Source: Pelagerythrobacter marinus (lineage in GTDB: Bacteria; Pseudomonadota; Alphaproteobacteria; Sphingomonadales; Sphingomonadaceae). From it: 64,000 nt of DNA. Below the pieces are notes generated by a model. It did not search any database, had not been told where the DNA came from, and saw only the letters and a program-made list of their open reading frames with translations. How positions within the stretch are numbered: the stretch's first letter is position 1; each line of letters begins with the position of its first letter. The position numbers were made by a program, and so were the translations under genes. This document shows positions 53,139 through 62,000 of this stretch, in pieces. The DNA lies in assembly GCF_009827515.1 (NCBI RefSeq), contig NZ_WTYO01000002.1, forward strand, positions 372,001 to 436,000, written 5' to 3'.

Positions 53139-54353
53139 ATGGCGGTTCAGGCAAGGCGCATCATCGACGATGCGGTGGTGCGCAAGGCGGCGCGACCGGG
53201 GGAGAAGCTGCTCGACCGGGCTTTCGCCTTCGCGTTCAAGGGGCTGGTCTATCCCCAGATATGGGAAGACCCGGTGGTGGACATGGAAGGCCTGGCGATC
53301 GAGCGCGACAGCCGCATCGTCTGCATTGCCAGCGGCGGGTGCAACGCCCTGTCCTACCTCGTGGCGGACCCGGCTGCGGTTGTCGCGGTGGACCTCAATC
53401 GCGCCCACGTCGCGCTCGGCCGGCTGAAGGCGGCGGCGATCCGCCACCTGCCGACCTACGAGCGCTTCCGCCGCTTCGTCGCCGAGGCGGACCACCACGA
53501 GAACCGCGAGGTCTACGACAGCCTGATCGCGCCCAACCTCGACCCGGAAAGCCGGCGCTACTGGGAAAGCCGCGATGCCACCGGCCGGCGGCGGATCGGC
53601 CACTTCACCCGCGGCATCTACCGCCAGGGCCTGCTCGGCGGCTTCATCGGCGTCGCGCACCTGCTCGCCCGGCTCTACCGGATCGACCTTTCGCGCGTGC
53701 TCGCCGCCGAGACGCTGGAGGAACAGCGCGCGGTGTTCGAGCGCGAACTGGCCTCGGTCTTCGATCGCCGCTTCGTCCGCTGGCTCACCGATCACCCGGC
53801 CTCGCTCTTCGGCCTCGGCATTCCGCCCGCGCAATACGCGGCGCTGGCAGGCGGCGAACGCATGGCCGCGGTCCTGCGCCGGCGGCTGGAGAAGCTGGCC
53901 TGCGGCTTCGCCGTGGCGGACAACTACTTCGCCTGGCAGGCTTTCGGCCGGGCTTACGATCGCCGACCGGAAGCCGCCCTTCCCCCCTACCTGCAGCGGG
54001 CCAACTGGACGGCGATGCGCGAACGGATCGGCCGGCTGGACGTGCGCAACGCGAACTTGGAGCACCACCTGGGACAGGCCGACGCGACCAGCCACGATCG
54101 CTATCTCCTACTCGATGCGCAGGACTGGATGGACGACGCGCAGCTCAACGCTCTCTGGGCCCAGATCACGCGCACCGCGCGGCCGGGCGCGCGCGTGCTG
54201 TTCCGCACGGCCGCCGAGCCGAGCCTGCTGCCGGGACGCCTCGCGCCGGACCTGCTCGATCGCTGGACCTATCGCGAGGCGCTGTCCGCCGACCTCACCG
54301 CGCGCGACCGGTCCTCGATCTACGGCGGCGTCCACCTCTACGAGCTGGCCTGA
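53139..54353 (+). CDS. btaA: BtaA-like (DUF3419) S-adenosylmethionine:diacylglycerol 3-amino-3-carboxypropyltransferase
   Basis: First enzyme of betaine lipid synthesis, transferring the aminocarboxypropyl group of SAM to diacylglycerol. 404 residues; FKGLVYPQIWEDPVVDMEGLAI, IVCIASGGCNALSYLVADPAAVVAVDLNRAHVALGRLK (SAM site), HFTRGIYRQGLLGGFIG and VRNANLEHHLGQ are typical of the family. Coupled to btaB by TGATG. Upstream, CCGTCAC/CGGACAT at 53073 and 53084 is only a poor Pho-box match. Function by homology; the presence of btaB next to it makes it likely. Confidence 0.88.
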   Translation: MAVQARRIIDDAVVRKAARPGEKLLDRAFAFAFKGLVYPQIWEDPVVDMEGLAIERDSRIVCIASGGCNALSYLVADPAAVVAVDLNRAHVALGRLKAAAIRHLPTYERFRRFVAEADHHENREVYDSLIAPNLDPESRRYWESRDATGRRRIGHFTRGIYRQGLLGGFIGVAHLLARLYRIDLSRVLAAETLEEQRAVFERELASVFDRRFVRWLTDHPASLFGLGIPPAQYAALAGGERMAAVLRRRLEKLACGFAVADNYFAWQAFGRAYDRRPEAALPPYLQRANWTAMRERIGRLDVRNANLEHHLGQADATSHDRYLLLDAQDWMDDAQLNALWAQITRTARPGARVLFRTAAEPSLLPGRLAPDLLDRWTYREALSADLTARDRSSIYGGVHLYELA

Positions 54354-55009
54354 TGCGGGGCGGCACCGGCCCCGTGGCAGGTTCCGACCACGCCGCGCTG
54401 ATGGACCGGGTCTATGGCGGGCAACGGCACATCTACGACCTGACGCGCAAGTACTACCTGCTCGGCCGCGACGAGCTGATCGCCGGCCTCGATTGTCGCC
54501 CGGGCGACACGGTGCTGGAGATCGCCTGCGGCACGGGGCGCAACCTGGCGAAAGTGGCGCGGGCATGGCCGGGCACCGAGCGCCACGGGATCGACATCTC
54601 GCGCGAGATGCTGCGTTCGGCCGAACGGACGCTGGGCGACGGCGCGGTGCTCGCCGCCGCCGATGCCTGCGGCTTCGACCCGCAGGAGGCGCTCGGCCGC
54701 GCGCAGTTCGACCGGGTGATCCTGTCGTACTCGCTCTCGATGATCCCGGACTGGCAACGGGCGCTGGAACACGCCGCCGGCCTGCTCGCGCCGTTCGGAT
54801 CGCTGCACGTCGTCGATTTCGGCGATCTCGGCGGCCTCCCCGGCCCAATTGCCGGTGCCCTCAGGGCCTGGCTCGCGCGGTTCCACGTCGCACCGCGAGC
54901 CGACCTGGCCCCGGTGGCAGAGCGAATCGCGGCGGAGCGCGCCCTCGCTGTTCGCCACCGGCGCGGGCGCTACGGCTACTGGCAGCACGCCACGCTCTCG
55001 CGCCTCTAG
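54353..55009 (+). CDS. btaB: BtaB-like SAM-dependent methyltransferase
   Basis: Predicted N-methyltransferase converting diacylglyceryl-homoserine to the trimethyl form DGTS. 218 residues, class I fold with motif I VLEIACGTGRNLAKVARAWPG, GIDISREMLRSAERTL and VILSYSLSMIPDWQRALEHA. ATG overlaps the btaA stop. Alone it would be a generic methyltransferase; the pairing with DUF3419 sets the call. Confidence 0.88.
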   Translation: MRGGTGPVAGSDHAALMDRVYGGQRHIYDLTRKYYLLGRDELIAGLDCRPGDTVLEIACGTGRNLAKVARAWPGTERHGIDISREMLRSAERTLGDGAVLAAADACGFDPQEALGRAQFDRVILSYSLSMIPDWQRALEHAAGLLAPFGSLHVVDFGDLGGLPGPIAGALRAWLARFHVAPRADLAPVAERIAAERALAVRHRRGRYGYWQHATLSRL

Positions 55010-55038
55010 GTTCGCCCCCTCCGGGTTCGAGGCCTCGA

Positions 55039-55064
55039 CGTTTGGCGCCTGCCGTTTGGCGCCT
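55039..55064. repeat. 12-bp direct repeat before the MAPEG genes
   Basis: CGTTTGGCGCCT at 55039 and 55053, 14 bases apart. TTGACA at 55071 follows, a possible -35 for the MAPEG gene at 55129 (the -10 CAATCT is poor). Confidence 0.6.
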
Positions 55065-55128
55065 CCAAGTTTGACAAGGGCCCGCGCCCGACGCAATCTC
55101 CGCCGCAATTCGCCGGGGAGGGAAATCG

Positions 55129-55557
55129 ATGCAGGCACAAATACTGGCGCCCGCCGCCGCACTGGTGGTCTGGACGCTCGTCATGCTGTTCTGGATGGCG
55201 ATGACCCGCATGCCGGCGCTCAGGAAGCTGGGCGGCCTCGGCAAGGCAAAGGCCGGGGGCCGCGGGCAGGATCTGGAAGGGGTGATCGACGACCGGATCA
55301 ACTGGAAATCGCACAATTACACCCATCTGCACGAACAGCCGACCCTGTTCTACGCCGTGATCGCGATCCTCGCGATCCTGGGGCCGCAGGCGCACGATGT
55401 CCTGTTCGCCTGGGCCTACGTCGCGATCCGGGTCATCCACTCGATCTGGCAGGCGACGGTCAACAAGGTCTCCGTGCGGTTCCTGCTTTTCCTCTTGTCC
55501 ACTGCCTGCCTGATCGTGCTGGCGGTACGCGCCCTCGCGCTGGCGCTGAATTATTGA
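55129..55557 (+). CDS. MAPEG-family membrane protein, copy 1
   Basis: 142 residues, four hydrophobic spans. The MAPEG core DDRINWKSHNYTHLHEQPTLFYAVIAI and AYVAIRVIHSIWQATVNKVSVRFLLFLLS aligns with the next gene almost throughout. Eukaryotic MAPEG members are glutathione- or eicosanoid-related; bacterial ones are mostly uncharacterised. Preceded by a 12-bp direct repeat and a TTGACA box. Confidence 0.88.
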   Translation: MQAQILAPAAALVVWTLVMLFWMAMTRMPALRKLGGLGKAKAGGRGQDLEGVIDDRINWKSHNYTHLHEQPTLFYAVIAILAILGPQAHDVLFAWAYVAIRVIHSIWQATVNKVSVRFLLFLLSTACLIVLAVRALALALNY

Positions 55558-55572
55558 AATCGGAGTAGACTG

Positions 55573-56010
55573 ATGATCGGGATGACCATTCTCCAGCCCC
55601 TCGTCGCGCTCATGGCATGGACCATGGTCATGTGGCTGTGGATGTACGTGACGCGGATTCCGGCGATGAGCCGGGCCAATATCGACACCAGCGACCTGAC
55701 CGGCGGGACGGGCAAGGACCTCGACGGCGTCGTGCCCGACCGCGTCCAGTGGAAGGCCCACAATTACAACCACCTGCACGAAGCGCCTACGGTGTTCTAC
55801 GCCGTCGGCCTGGCGCTGGCCCTGGTCGGACAGGGCGACGGCATGAACGCGCTGATCGCCTGGATCTACGTCGGCCTGCGGGTGACCCACTCGCTGGTGC
55901 AGGCGACGGCGAACAAGGTCATGGTCCGCTTCGTGCTCTTCGCGCTGTCGAGCATCGCGCTGATCGCGCTGATCGTGAACGCGGCGGTGACGATCTTCGA
56001 AATCGGCTGA
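55573..56010 (+). CDS. MAPEG-family membrane protein, copy 2
   Basis: 145 residues, four spans; VVPDRVQWKAHNYNHLHEAPTVFYAVGLA and AWIYVGLRVTHSLVQATANKVMVRFVLFALS mirror copy 1, from which it is 15 bases away. A tandem duplication that has diverged well in sequence, so probably old. Function unknown. Confidence 0.88.
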   Translation: MIGMTILQPLVALMAWTMVMWLWMYVTRIPAMSRANIDTSDLTGGTGKDLDGVVPDRVQWKAHNYNHLHEAPTVFYAVGLALALVGQGDGMNALIAWIYVGLRVTHSLVQATANKVMVRFVLFALSSIALIALIVNAAVTIFEIG

Positions 56011-56048
56011 CCGGCTGCCGGGCCGCGGCGCGCCGGCCGGCCGGCCGG

Positions 56049-57023
56049 TTACTCCGCGGCTTCGGCCTCTTCCTTCGCGAATTCCAGCGTCGCCAGGAAA
56101 CGCTCGGCGTCGAGCGCGGCCATGCACCCGGTGCCCGCGGCGGTCACCGCCTGGCGATAGGTGTGGTCCATCACGTCGCCGCAGGCGAACACGCCCGGCA
56201 CCGCGGTCTTCGGCGTGCCGGGTTCGACCAGCAGGTAACCGCTCTCGTCCATCGCCAGCTTGCCCTTGAACAGCTCGGTCGCCGGCGCGTGGCCGATCGC
56301 GACGAAGGCCCCGTCCACCTCGAGGTTGGATGTCTCCCCCGTGACGGTGTCGCGAAGCACGAGATGGGTCAGCCCGCCGCCGGCCGGATCGCCCTCGAAC
56401 CGCTCGACGGTCTTGTTCCACATGGTCGAGATCTTGTCCGACTTGAACAGGCGTTCCTGCAGGATCTTCTCCGCCCGCAATTCGTCGCGGCGGTGGATCA
56501 GCGTCACGTCGTCGGAGTGGTTGGTGAGATAGAGCGCCTCTTCCACCGCGGTGTTTCCGCCGCCGATCACGGCCACTTTCTTGCCGCGATAGAAGAACCC
56601 GTCGCAGGTGGCGCAGGCCGAAACGCCCTTGCCGCCCAGTTCCTGTTCGCCAGGAACGCCGAGCCACTTGGCCGAGGCGCCGGTCGCGATCACCAGCGTA
56701 TCGCCGATGTACTCGTCGCCGCTGTCGCCGACGGCGCGGAACGGGGGGCCGTTCTCGATATCGACCGAGACGATCGTGTCCCACATCATCCGCGTGCCGA
56801 CATGTTCGGCCTGGGCCTGCATTTCCTGCATCAGCCACGGCCCCTGGATCACGTCCTTGAAACCGGGATAGTTCTCGACGTCGGTGGTGATCGTCAGCTG
56901 ACCGCCGGGCTGCAGCCCCTGCACCACGATCGGTTCCATCATCGCGCGGGCGCCGTAAATCGCCGCGGACAGCCCCGCCGGGCCGGAACCTACGATCAGC
57001 ATCTTGGTGCGGTGGGTAGCCAT
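56049..57023 (-). CDS. trxB: thioredoxin reductase
   Basis: NADPH-dependent flavoenzyme that reduces thioredoxin. 324 residues; FAD-binding GSGPAGLSAAIYGARA, redox pair Cys137-Cys140 in SACATCDGFFYRGKKVAVIGGGNTAVEEALYL, and the terminal FACGDVMDHTYRQAVTAAGTGCMAALDAERFL. Low-molecular-weight bacterial type. The tail EEAEAAE is acidic. Converges on the MAPEG genes; the phosphatase gene lies 41 bases before it on the same strand. Confidence 0.98.
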   Translation of the reverse strand: MATHRTKMLIVGSGPAGLSAAIYGARAMMEPIVVQGLQPGGQLTITTDVENYPGFKDVIQGPWLMQEMQAQAEHVGTRMMWDTIVSVDIENGPPFRAVGDSGDEYIGDTLVIATGASAKWLGVPGEQELGGKGVSACATCDGFFYRGKKVAVIGGGNTAVEEALYLTNHSDDVTLIHRRDELRAEKILQERLFKSDKISTMWNKTVERFEGDPAGGGLTHLVLRDTVTGETSNLEVDGAFVAIGHAPATELFKGKLAMDESGYLLVEPGTPKTAVPGVFACGDVMDHTYRQAVTAAGTGCMAALDAERFLATLEFAKEEAEAAE

Positions 57024-57064
57024 CGGAACCTTTCCATCTGTTCAGGGCAGACCGGGGAAGTGGG

Positions 57065-57844
57065 TCACCCCTCGGTCAAATGCAAGCGCAGCGCCTCGCG
57101 CGCCGCCGCGTCCACCCCCAGCACATCGGCGAGGAAGGCGTCGAGCGAACCGTGCGCGTCCTCCACAGCTTCGCGCATGACATGCAGGTACCGCGCGTCG
57201 ACGCCCATCAGCACCCGGATCGTGTCGTCGTCGATCGCGCCGTACCTGGCCCGGATCGTTTCCCCGCCGGCCGCAATTCGCGCCTCGATATTGCCGGCGC
57301 TGTTGGTCAGGAGGAAATCGTCCATCGCGTCGTCCTCGTGAACGCCCAGGGCATGGTGCAGCAGGGCGACCGCCATGCCCGTGCGATCCTTGCCCGCCAG
57401 GCAATGGACCAGGCTCGCCCCTTCCCCCCGCGCGAGCGCGGCGAAATACTGCCGCATGACCCACAGGACGGGCGTGCGCCGGGGCAGGTTGCGATAGATC
57501 CGCTCCATCGCCCGGTGCGCCCCTTCCACGGTCAGGACGCCGTCGGCTGCTTCCACATGGGGGGCGAGATTGGCGGTTTCGCCATCGAAGGCGATCACTT
57601 CCCCGCAGAAGCGCTCGCCGCGGCGGCAGGGATATGTGCTGCGCTCGCTCGCGCCGCGAAAATCGATCACGTGGCGAAGGGCGAGCCGGTCGATGATGGC
57701 GAGATCGGCGTCGGTCGCGCCGACGTGCTGGCCCGATCGGAACAGCAGCCCGCGCTTGACGCGCGTACCGCCGGCCGCCGGATAGCCGCCGTAATCCCGG
57801 AAATTGTGAACACCCTCGAGGGCGACGACGCGATCATGCTCCAT
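57065..57844 (-). CDS. tyrosine-protein phosphatase family protein
   Basis: 259 residues, cysteine phosphatase of the tyrosine phosphatase/IphP-like group. Active-site loop HCLAGKDRTG with Cys148, preceded by GVHNFRDYGGYPAAGGTRVKRGLLFRSGQH (the substrate-side helix of this group) and DFRGASER. Such enzymes act on phosphotyrosine or phosphoinositides; natural substrate unknown. Start at the ATG of MEHDRVVALEG. Same strand as trxB. Confidence 0.9.
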   Translation of the reverse strand: MEHDRVVALEGVHNFRDYGGYPAAGGTRVKRGLLFRSGQHVGATDADLAIIDRLALRHVIDFRGASERSTYPCRRGERFCGEVIAFDGETANLAPHVEAADGVLTVEGAHRAMERIYRNLPRRTPVLWVMRQYFAALARGEGASLVHCLAGKDRTGMAVALLHHALGVHEDDAMDDFLLTNSAGNIEARIAAGGETIRARYGAIDDDTIRVLMGVDARYLHVMREAVEDAHGSLDAFLADVLGVDAAAREALRLHLTEG

Positions 57845-57911
57845 GGCGCCTGCCTGCCATGGCCCCGGCGGCGGCACAAGCGCCGGCCGGCGGGCGCAGG
57901 GCGGCCGGGCT

Positions 57912-59318
57912 TCAGTCGTCCTGGCCGATCGCCGCAAGGTCGCCGGTAAACAGCTCGGTCCAACGCTGGACGTTATCTTCGCGCACCGTCTCGATCATCG
58001 CCTCCCAGCGCGCCTTGCGCTCCTCCAGCGGCATGTCGAGCGCCATCTGGATGGCCTGCGCGACATCGTCGGGACTGTGCGGGTTGACCAGGACGGCGTC
58101 GGTCAGCTGGCGCGCCGCCCCGGCGAAACGCGAGAGGATCAGGACGCCGGGATCTTCCGGGTCCTGCGCGGCGACGTATTCCTTGGCCACCAGGTTCATG
58201 CCGTCGCGCAGCGGGGTGACGAGCCCGATCTTCGCCGCGCGGTAGAACCCGCAGAGTTCGGCCAGCGAATGGCCCTTGTTGACGTAACGGATCGGCACCA
58301 GGTCGACTTCGGACCGGGCCCCGTTGATCTGCCCCGCCTTCTGTTCCAGCGTGGCGCGGATGCGCTGGTAGGATTCGACATCCTCGCGACTGGGCGGCGC
58401 GATCTGGATGAAAACCACGTCGCGCACCCGCTGCGGGTGGTGATCGAAGAAACGGCTGATGCCGTCGAGCCGTTCGGGCAGCCCCTTCGAATAGTCGAGC
58501 CGATCGACCCCGATCATCGCGGTCCGCCGCCGCGTGCTCGACAGCAGCCGCTGCCCTGCCTGCCGTGCCTCGCCGCTGTCGGCCTGCTCCATCAGGTGCT
58601 CGTAATCGATCCCGATCGGATAGGCTTTCGCGTGGGTGACCCGCCCGTCAAAGGCGATCCGGCCGGTTTCCTCGTCAACTTCGGCGCCCAGTTCCTTGCG
58701 GCAGTAGTGGCAGAAGCTTTCCAGCCACTCGTCGGTCTGGAACCCGATCAGGTCGTATTCCAGCATCGTGCGCACCAGCCGCTCGTGATAGGGTAGCGAC
58801 ACGAACAGGCGCGTGGGCGGCCAGGGCGTATGCAGGAAGAAGCCCATGCGGTTCGTCAGGCCCCGTTCGCGCAGCCGCGCGCCCAGCGGAAGCAGGTGAT
58901 AGTCGTGCACCCAGACGAGGTCGTCGCGATCGACCAGCGGCGCGACGCTTTCCGCGAACCGCTCGTTCACGCGCTCGTAGCCCTTGCCGGTCTCGCGCTC
59001 GTACTGCGTCAGGTCGAGGCGGAAGTGGAACAGCGGCCACAGCGTCGAATTGGCGTAGCCGTTGTAGTATTCCTCGATATCCTGGTGGCCGAGATCGACG
59101 GTCGCGGTCGTCACCCCTTCGTGCCGCTGCAGGTTGATATTGCCGGTGAACTCCTCGCACTCCTGGCCGGACCAGCCGAACCAGATACCTCCGTGCTTCT
59201 TGAGCGCGGCATTGAGTGCGCCGGCCAGCCCGCCCTGGGCACCGGCAGCGCCGCGCGCCTTGGGGACGGCAACGCGATTCGAGATGACGATCAGACGGCT
59301 TATCGGACTTCGCTCCAC
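57912..59318 (-). CDS. otsA: trehalose-6-phosphate synthase
   Basis: GT20 enzyme making trehalose 6-phosphate from UDP-glucose and glucose 6-phosphate. 468 residues from a GTG at 59318 (VERSPISRLIVISNRVAVPKA); the frame is open further but there it overlaps the preceding gene. GGLAGALNAALKKHGGIWFGWSG, VWVHDYHLLPLGARLRERG, GVDRLDYSKGLPERL and TPLRDGMNLVAKEYVA are diagnostic. Start lies 19 bases inside the GH15 gene. Confidence 0.96.
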   Translation of the reverse strand: MERSPISRLIVISNRVAVPKARGAAGAQGGLAGALNAALKKHGGIWFGWSGQECEEFTGNINLQRHEGVTTATVDLGHQDIEEYYNGYANSTLWPLFHFRLDLTQYERETGKGYERVNERFAESVAPLVDRDDLVWVHDYHLLPLGARLRERGLTNRMGFFLHTPWPPTRLFVSLPYHERLVRTMLEYDLIGFQTDEWLESFCHYCRKELGAEVDEETGRIAFDGRVTHAKAYPIGIDYEHLMEQADSGEARQAGQRLLSSTRRRTAMIGVDRLDYSKGLPERLDGISRFFDHHPQRVRDVVFIQIAPPSREDVESYQRIRATLEQKAGQINGARSEVDLVPIRYVNKGHSLAELCGFYRAAKIGLVTPLRDGMNLVAKEYVAAQDPEDPGVLILSRFAGAARQLTDAVLVNPHSPDDVAQAIQMALDMPLEERKARWEAMIETVREDNVQRWTELFTGDLAAIGQDD

Positions 59319-61102
59319 GGTTTGGACAACAGGCCGGCGCAGTTGATTATCCCTACAAGCGAGTAGGTCTGGGGGAAGTTCCCCCACAATTCGCCGCTTT
59401 CGAAATCGATGTCTTCCGACAGCATTCCCGAGGCCGTGCGATGGCTCAGCATCGTGTCGAACAGCACCCGGGCCTCCTCGTCGCGGCCGGCCATGTGCAG
59501 CGCCTCGATCAGCCAGAAGGTGCAGACGTTGAAAGCGGTTTCGGGCAGGCCGAAATCGTCTTCGCTGTCATATCGCAGCATGTGTTCGCCGCGACGCAAG
59601 GCCTTCTCGACCGCGGCGAAAGTGCTCTGGAAACGCGGGTCGTCCGGTTGCAGGAAGCGCAGTTCGACCATCTGCAGCAGGCTGGCGTCGAGGTAGTCGC
59701 TTTCGAAGCTGGCGCCGAAGTGGCCGTCGCCGCCGTCGTCGACCCACGCCTCGCGCTCGATCTTCTCGCGGATCGCCTGGGCCCGCTCGCGCCACAGCGC
59801 GTGGCGATCGTCCTTGCCGAGATGCGCGGCGACATTGGCGAGCCGGTCGCAGGCGGCCCAGCACATGACCGCGGAATAGGTGTGCACTTCCTGCCGGGTG
59901 CGAAATTCCCACAGGCCGGCGTCGGGCTGGTCGTGCATCTTCCACGCCATCTCGCCCACTTTCTCGAGGCTGGCGAAATCGCGGTCGTCCGCCATGCGCA
60001 GAAGGCGGCGGTCGAAGAACGCCTGCGCGGTCGGCATGACGATCTGGCCGTAACAGTCGTGCTGAACCTGGAAATAGGCGGCATTGCCCACGCGGACCGG
60101 GCCCTGCCCGCGATAGCCGGCGAGGTGCGCGGCGGTGGTTTCGTCCAGCTCGCTGTCGCCCATGACCGAATAGAGCGGCTGGATCTGCCCGCCGCGAGCC
60201 GAATCGATGATGTTGCGCAGGTAGGCCAGGTATTTCTCGAGAACGTCGAGCGCGCCGATCCGGTTCAGGGCCTGGACGGTGAAATAGGAATCGCGGATCC
60301 AGCAGAACCGGTAATCCCAGTTGCGCTCGCTATGCGGCGCCTCGGGGATCGAGGTGGTCAGCGCGGCGACTATCGCGCCCGTTTCCTCGTGCTGGCAGAG
60401 CTTGAGCGCGATCGCGCAGCGGATCACGTCGTCCTGCCATTCCAGCGGGATGTGCAGCCCGCGGACCCACAGGGTCCAGTACTTGCGCGTCTGTTCCTCC
60501 ATCTGGCGAAGCTGGGCGCGCAAGTTGCCGGAAAACGGCTCGTCCGGGCCGAGGAAGAAATGCTGGTCGCTTTCGACCCTGAAGACCCGGCCCGACAGGA
60601 CGTGCCCGATCGGGGCGTCGGTGCTCAACCGTATGGCCTGCGGGCTGACGAGGTAGCGCACGTGATTGGTGCCATTGGTGGTCTCGGCCACTTGCGCGCC
60701 ATATCCGCGCATCGGCCGCAGGACGACCCTCATCCGCGGGGCCCCGGCCAGGGGGCGCACGATGCGGACCCAGGCGACCGGGCGGTACATGCGGCCCGAC
60801 CGCTCGAAACGGGGGCAGAAGTCGCGGATCTCGACCGCGCTCCCATCCTCGGCCTCCAGCCGGGTCACCAGGATCGGGGTATTGCGTTCGTAATGCTGGG
60901 TGGCCGAAACCTGCCCTTCGAGCTCGAAGCGCCATTCGCCGACGTCGCGGCGATCGTCGTTCATCAGCGAACAGAAGATCGGGTCGCCATCGACCCGCGG
61001 CACGCATCCCCAGACGAGCGCGCCGCGCCGGTCGATCAGCCCGCTGACCTGGCAGTTGCCGACAGGCCAAAGCTCGAGCGAGGTCTGTTGGTTCGCAGTC
61101 AA
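59300..61102 (-). CDS. glycoside hydrolase family 15 (glucoamylase/trehalase-like)
   Basis: 600-residue GH15 protein. N-terminal beta domain, then an (alpha/alpha)6 barrel with SERNWDYRFCWIRDSYFTVQAL, GYRGQGPVRVGNAAYFQVQHDCYG and SEDIDFESGELWGNFPQTYS (catalytic glutamates in the WRDxYF and ENG-like zones). The start is probably TTG at 61102, overlapping the otsB stop as TTGA. Inside a trehalose operon it may be an intracellular trehalase, as in related bacteria, rather than a starch glucoamylase. Confidence 0.9.
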   Translation of the reverse strand: MTANQQTSLELWPVGNCQVSGLIDRRGALVWGCVPRVDGDPIFCSLMNDDRRDVGEWRFELEGQVSATQHYERNTPILVTRLEAEDGSAVEIRDFCPRFERSGRMYRPVAWVRIVRPLAGAPRMRVVLRPMRGYGAQVAETTNGTNHVRYLVSPQAIRLSTDAPIGHVLSGRVFRVESDQHFFLGPDEPFSGNLRAQLRQMEEQTRKYWTLWVRGLHIPLEWQDDVIRCAIALKLCQHEETGAIVAALTTSIPEAPHSERNWDYRFCWIRDSYFTVQALNRIGALDVLEKYLAYLRNIIDSARGGQIQPLYSVMGDSELDETTAAHLAGYRGQGPVRVGNAAYFQVQHDCYGQIVMPTAQAFFDRRLLRMADDRDFASLEKVGEMAWKMHDQPDAGLWEFRTRQEVHTYSAVMCWAACDRLANVAAHLGKDDRHALWRERAQAIREKIEREAWVDDGGDGHFGASFESDYLDASLLQMVELRFLQPDDPRFQSTFAAVEKALRRGEHMLRYDSEDDFGLPETAFNVCTFWLIEALHMAGRDEEARVLFDTMLSHRTASGMLSEDIDFESGELWGNFPQTYSLVGIINCAGLLSKPWSEVR

Positions 61103-61842
61103 AGATCCAGCCAATCGTAGACGGAGGGAACGTCGGGCAGCCTGTACCGGGCCGCCGTGGGGGTGCGGTCGCCGACGATGATGCCGAAGCCGCCCGCCTC
61201 GGCGCAAGCCGCCATGCCATCTTCGTCGGTGACATCGTCGCCGATGAAGACCGGCAGCGATCCGGCAAAGGGCCGATGGCGGAGGAATTCGCGCACGGCC
61301 CCGCCCTTGTCAGCCCCGGGCTGGGTCAACTCGACGACGCCCTTGCCCCGCTTCACCGCCAGATCGTGATCGCCCGCGACCTCCCGCGCGAAAGCGAGGG
61401 CCTGCTCGCCCTTGGCAGGCGCCGACCGGAAGTGCAGCGCCGCGCCGTGCGTCTTGGTCTCGAGCGCGAGGCCGAGTTCGTGCGCCCCGCGGTGCAGGGC
61501 GTCGAACGCCGCCTGCGGCAAGGTCCGGGCCGCTTCGCCCAGTTCGCGCCCGTCCGCCGCCCGCCGGGCCGCGCCGTGCGATCCGGCGCAGGCGAGCCCG
61601 TCCACCGGGCAATGCCCGGCCAGGTCTTCGAGCGAGCGGCCGGTGACAAGCGCGAGGCGCCCGTCGAGCCGCTGCCCCAGCATCTGCAGGCTATCCGCCA
61701 GCCGCCGGGGCACCGCGATGCCGCCGGGCGTGGCGGCGATTTCCACCAGCGTGCCGTCGAAGTCGAGAAAAAGCGCGAGCGGGCACTCGTCCATCAGCCG
61801 CGCAAGCGGGGGCGGCGGGGGAAGATCGCTGGCTCCGTCCAT
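61099..61842 (-). CDS. otsB: trehalose-6-phosphate phosphatase
   Basis: HAD phosphatase releasing trehalose. 247 residues; motif I LFLDFDGTLVEI (Asp27, Asp29), VTGRSLEDLAG, GSHGAARR, KGGAVREFLRH and GDDVTDEDGM are intact. First gene of otsB-GH15-otsA; it overlaps the GH15 start by four bases. The promoter -10 lies only about ten bases before the ATG, so the mRNA may be leaderless. Confidence 0.95.
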   Translation of the reverse strand: MDGASDLPPPPPLARLMDECPLALFLDFDGTLVEIAATPGGIAVPRRLADSLQMLGQRLDGRLALVTGRSLEDLAGHCPVDGLACAGSHGAARRAADGRELGEAARTLPQAAFDALHRGAHELGLALETKTHGAALHFRSAPAKGEQALAFAREVAGDHDLAVKRGKGVVELTQPGADKGGAVREFLRHRPFAGSLPVFIGDDVTDEDGMAACAEAGGFGIIVGDRTPTAARYRLPDVPSVYDWLDL

Positions 61843-61851
61843 CCGCGCCGC

Positions 61852-61879
61852 GTCTTAGCTTCGCGCTCTGCAAGGTCAA
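61852..61879 (-). promoter_or_regulatory. promoter of the trehalose operon
   Basis: On the minus strand TTGACC (61879-61874), a 16-base spacer and TAAGAC (61857-61852), the same pattern as rpsD. Predicted start would be about three bases before the otsB ATG. Confidence 0.6.
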
Positions 61880-61931
61880 ACCCGAATACGATTTCCTTTC
61901 GGCACCGCCGGGGTTGCATTCCCGCCAACAT

Positions 61932-61942
61932 CGCGTAACGCG
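61932..61942. promoter_or_regulatory. short palindrome CGCGTAACGCG
   Basis: Perfect 11-base palindrome three bases from the Fur-like box. Could be a regulator site for the receptor gene; no regulator identified. Confidence 0.35.
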
Positions 61943-61945
61943 TCA

Positions 61946-61960
61946 TGCGAATGCTTCGCA
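61946..61960. promoter_or_regulatory. Fur-like box before the TonB receptor
   Basis: TGCGAATGCTTCGCA, six perfectly inverted bases on each side of a three-base centre, 40 bases before the receptor ATG. Resembles alphaproteobacterial iron-regulator sites (TGC-AT-rich centre-GCA). Confidence 0.55.
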
Positions 61961-62000
61961 ATAGCGGCGAATCAGGAAATCTCGACAAGCAGGTGGGACA

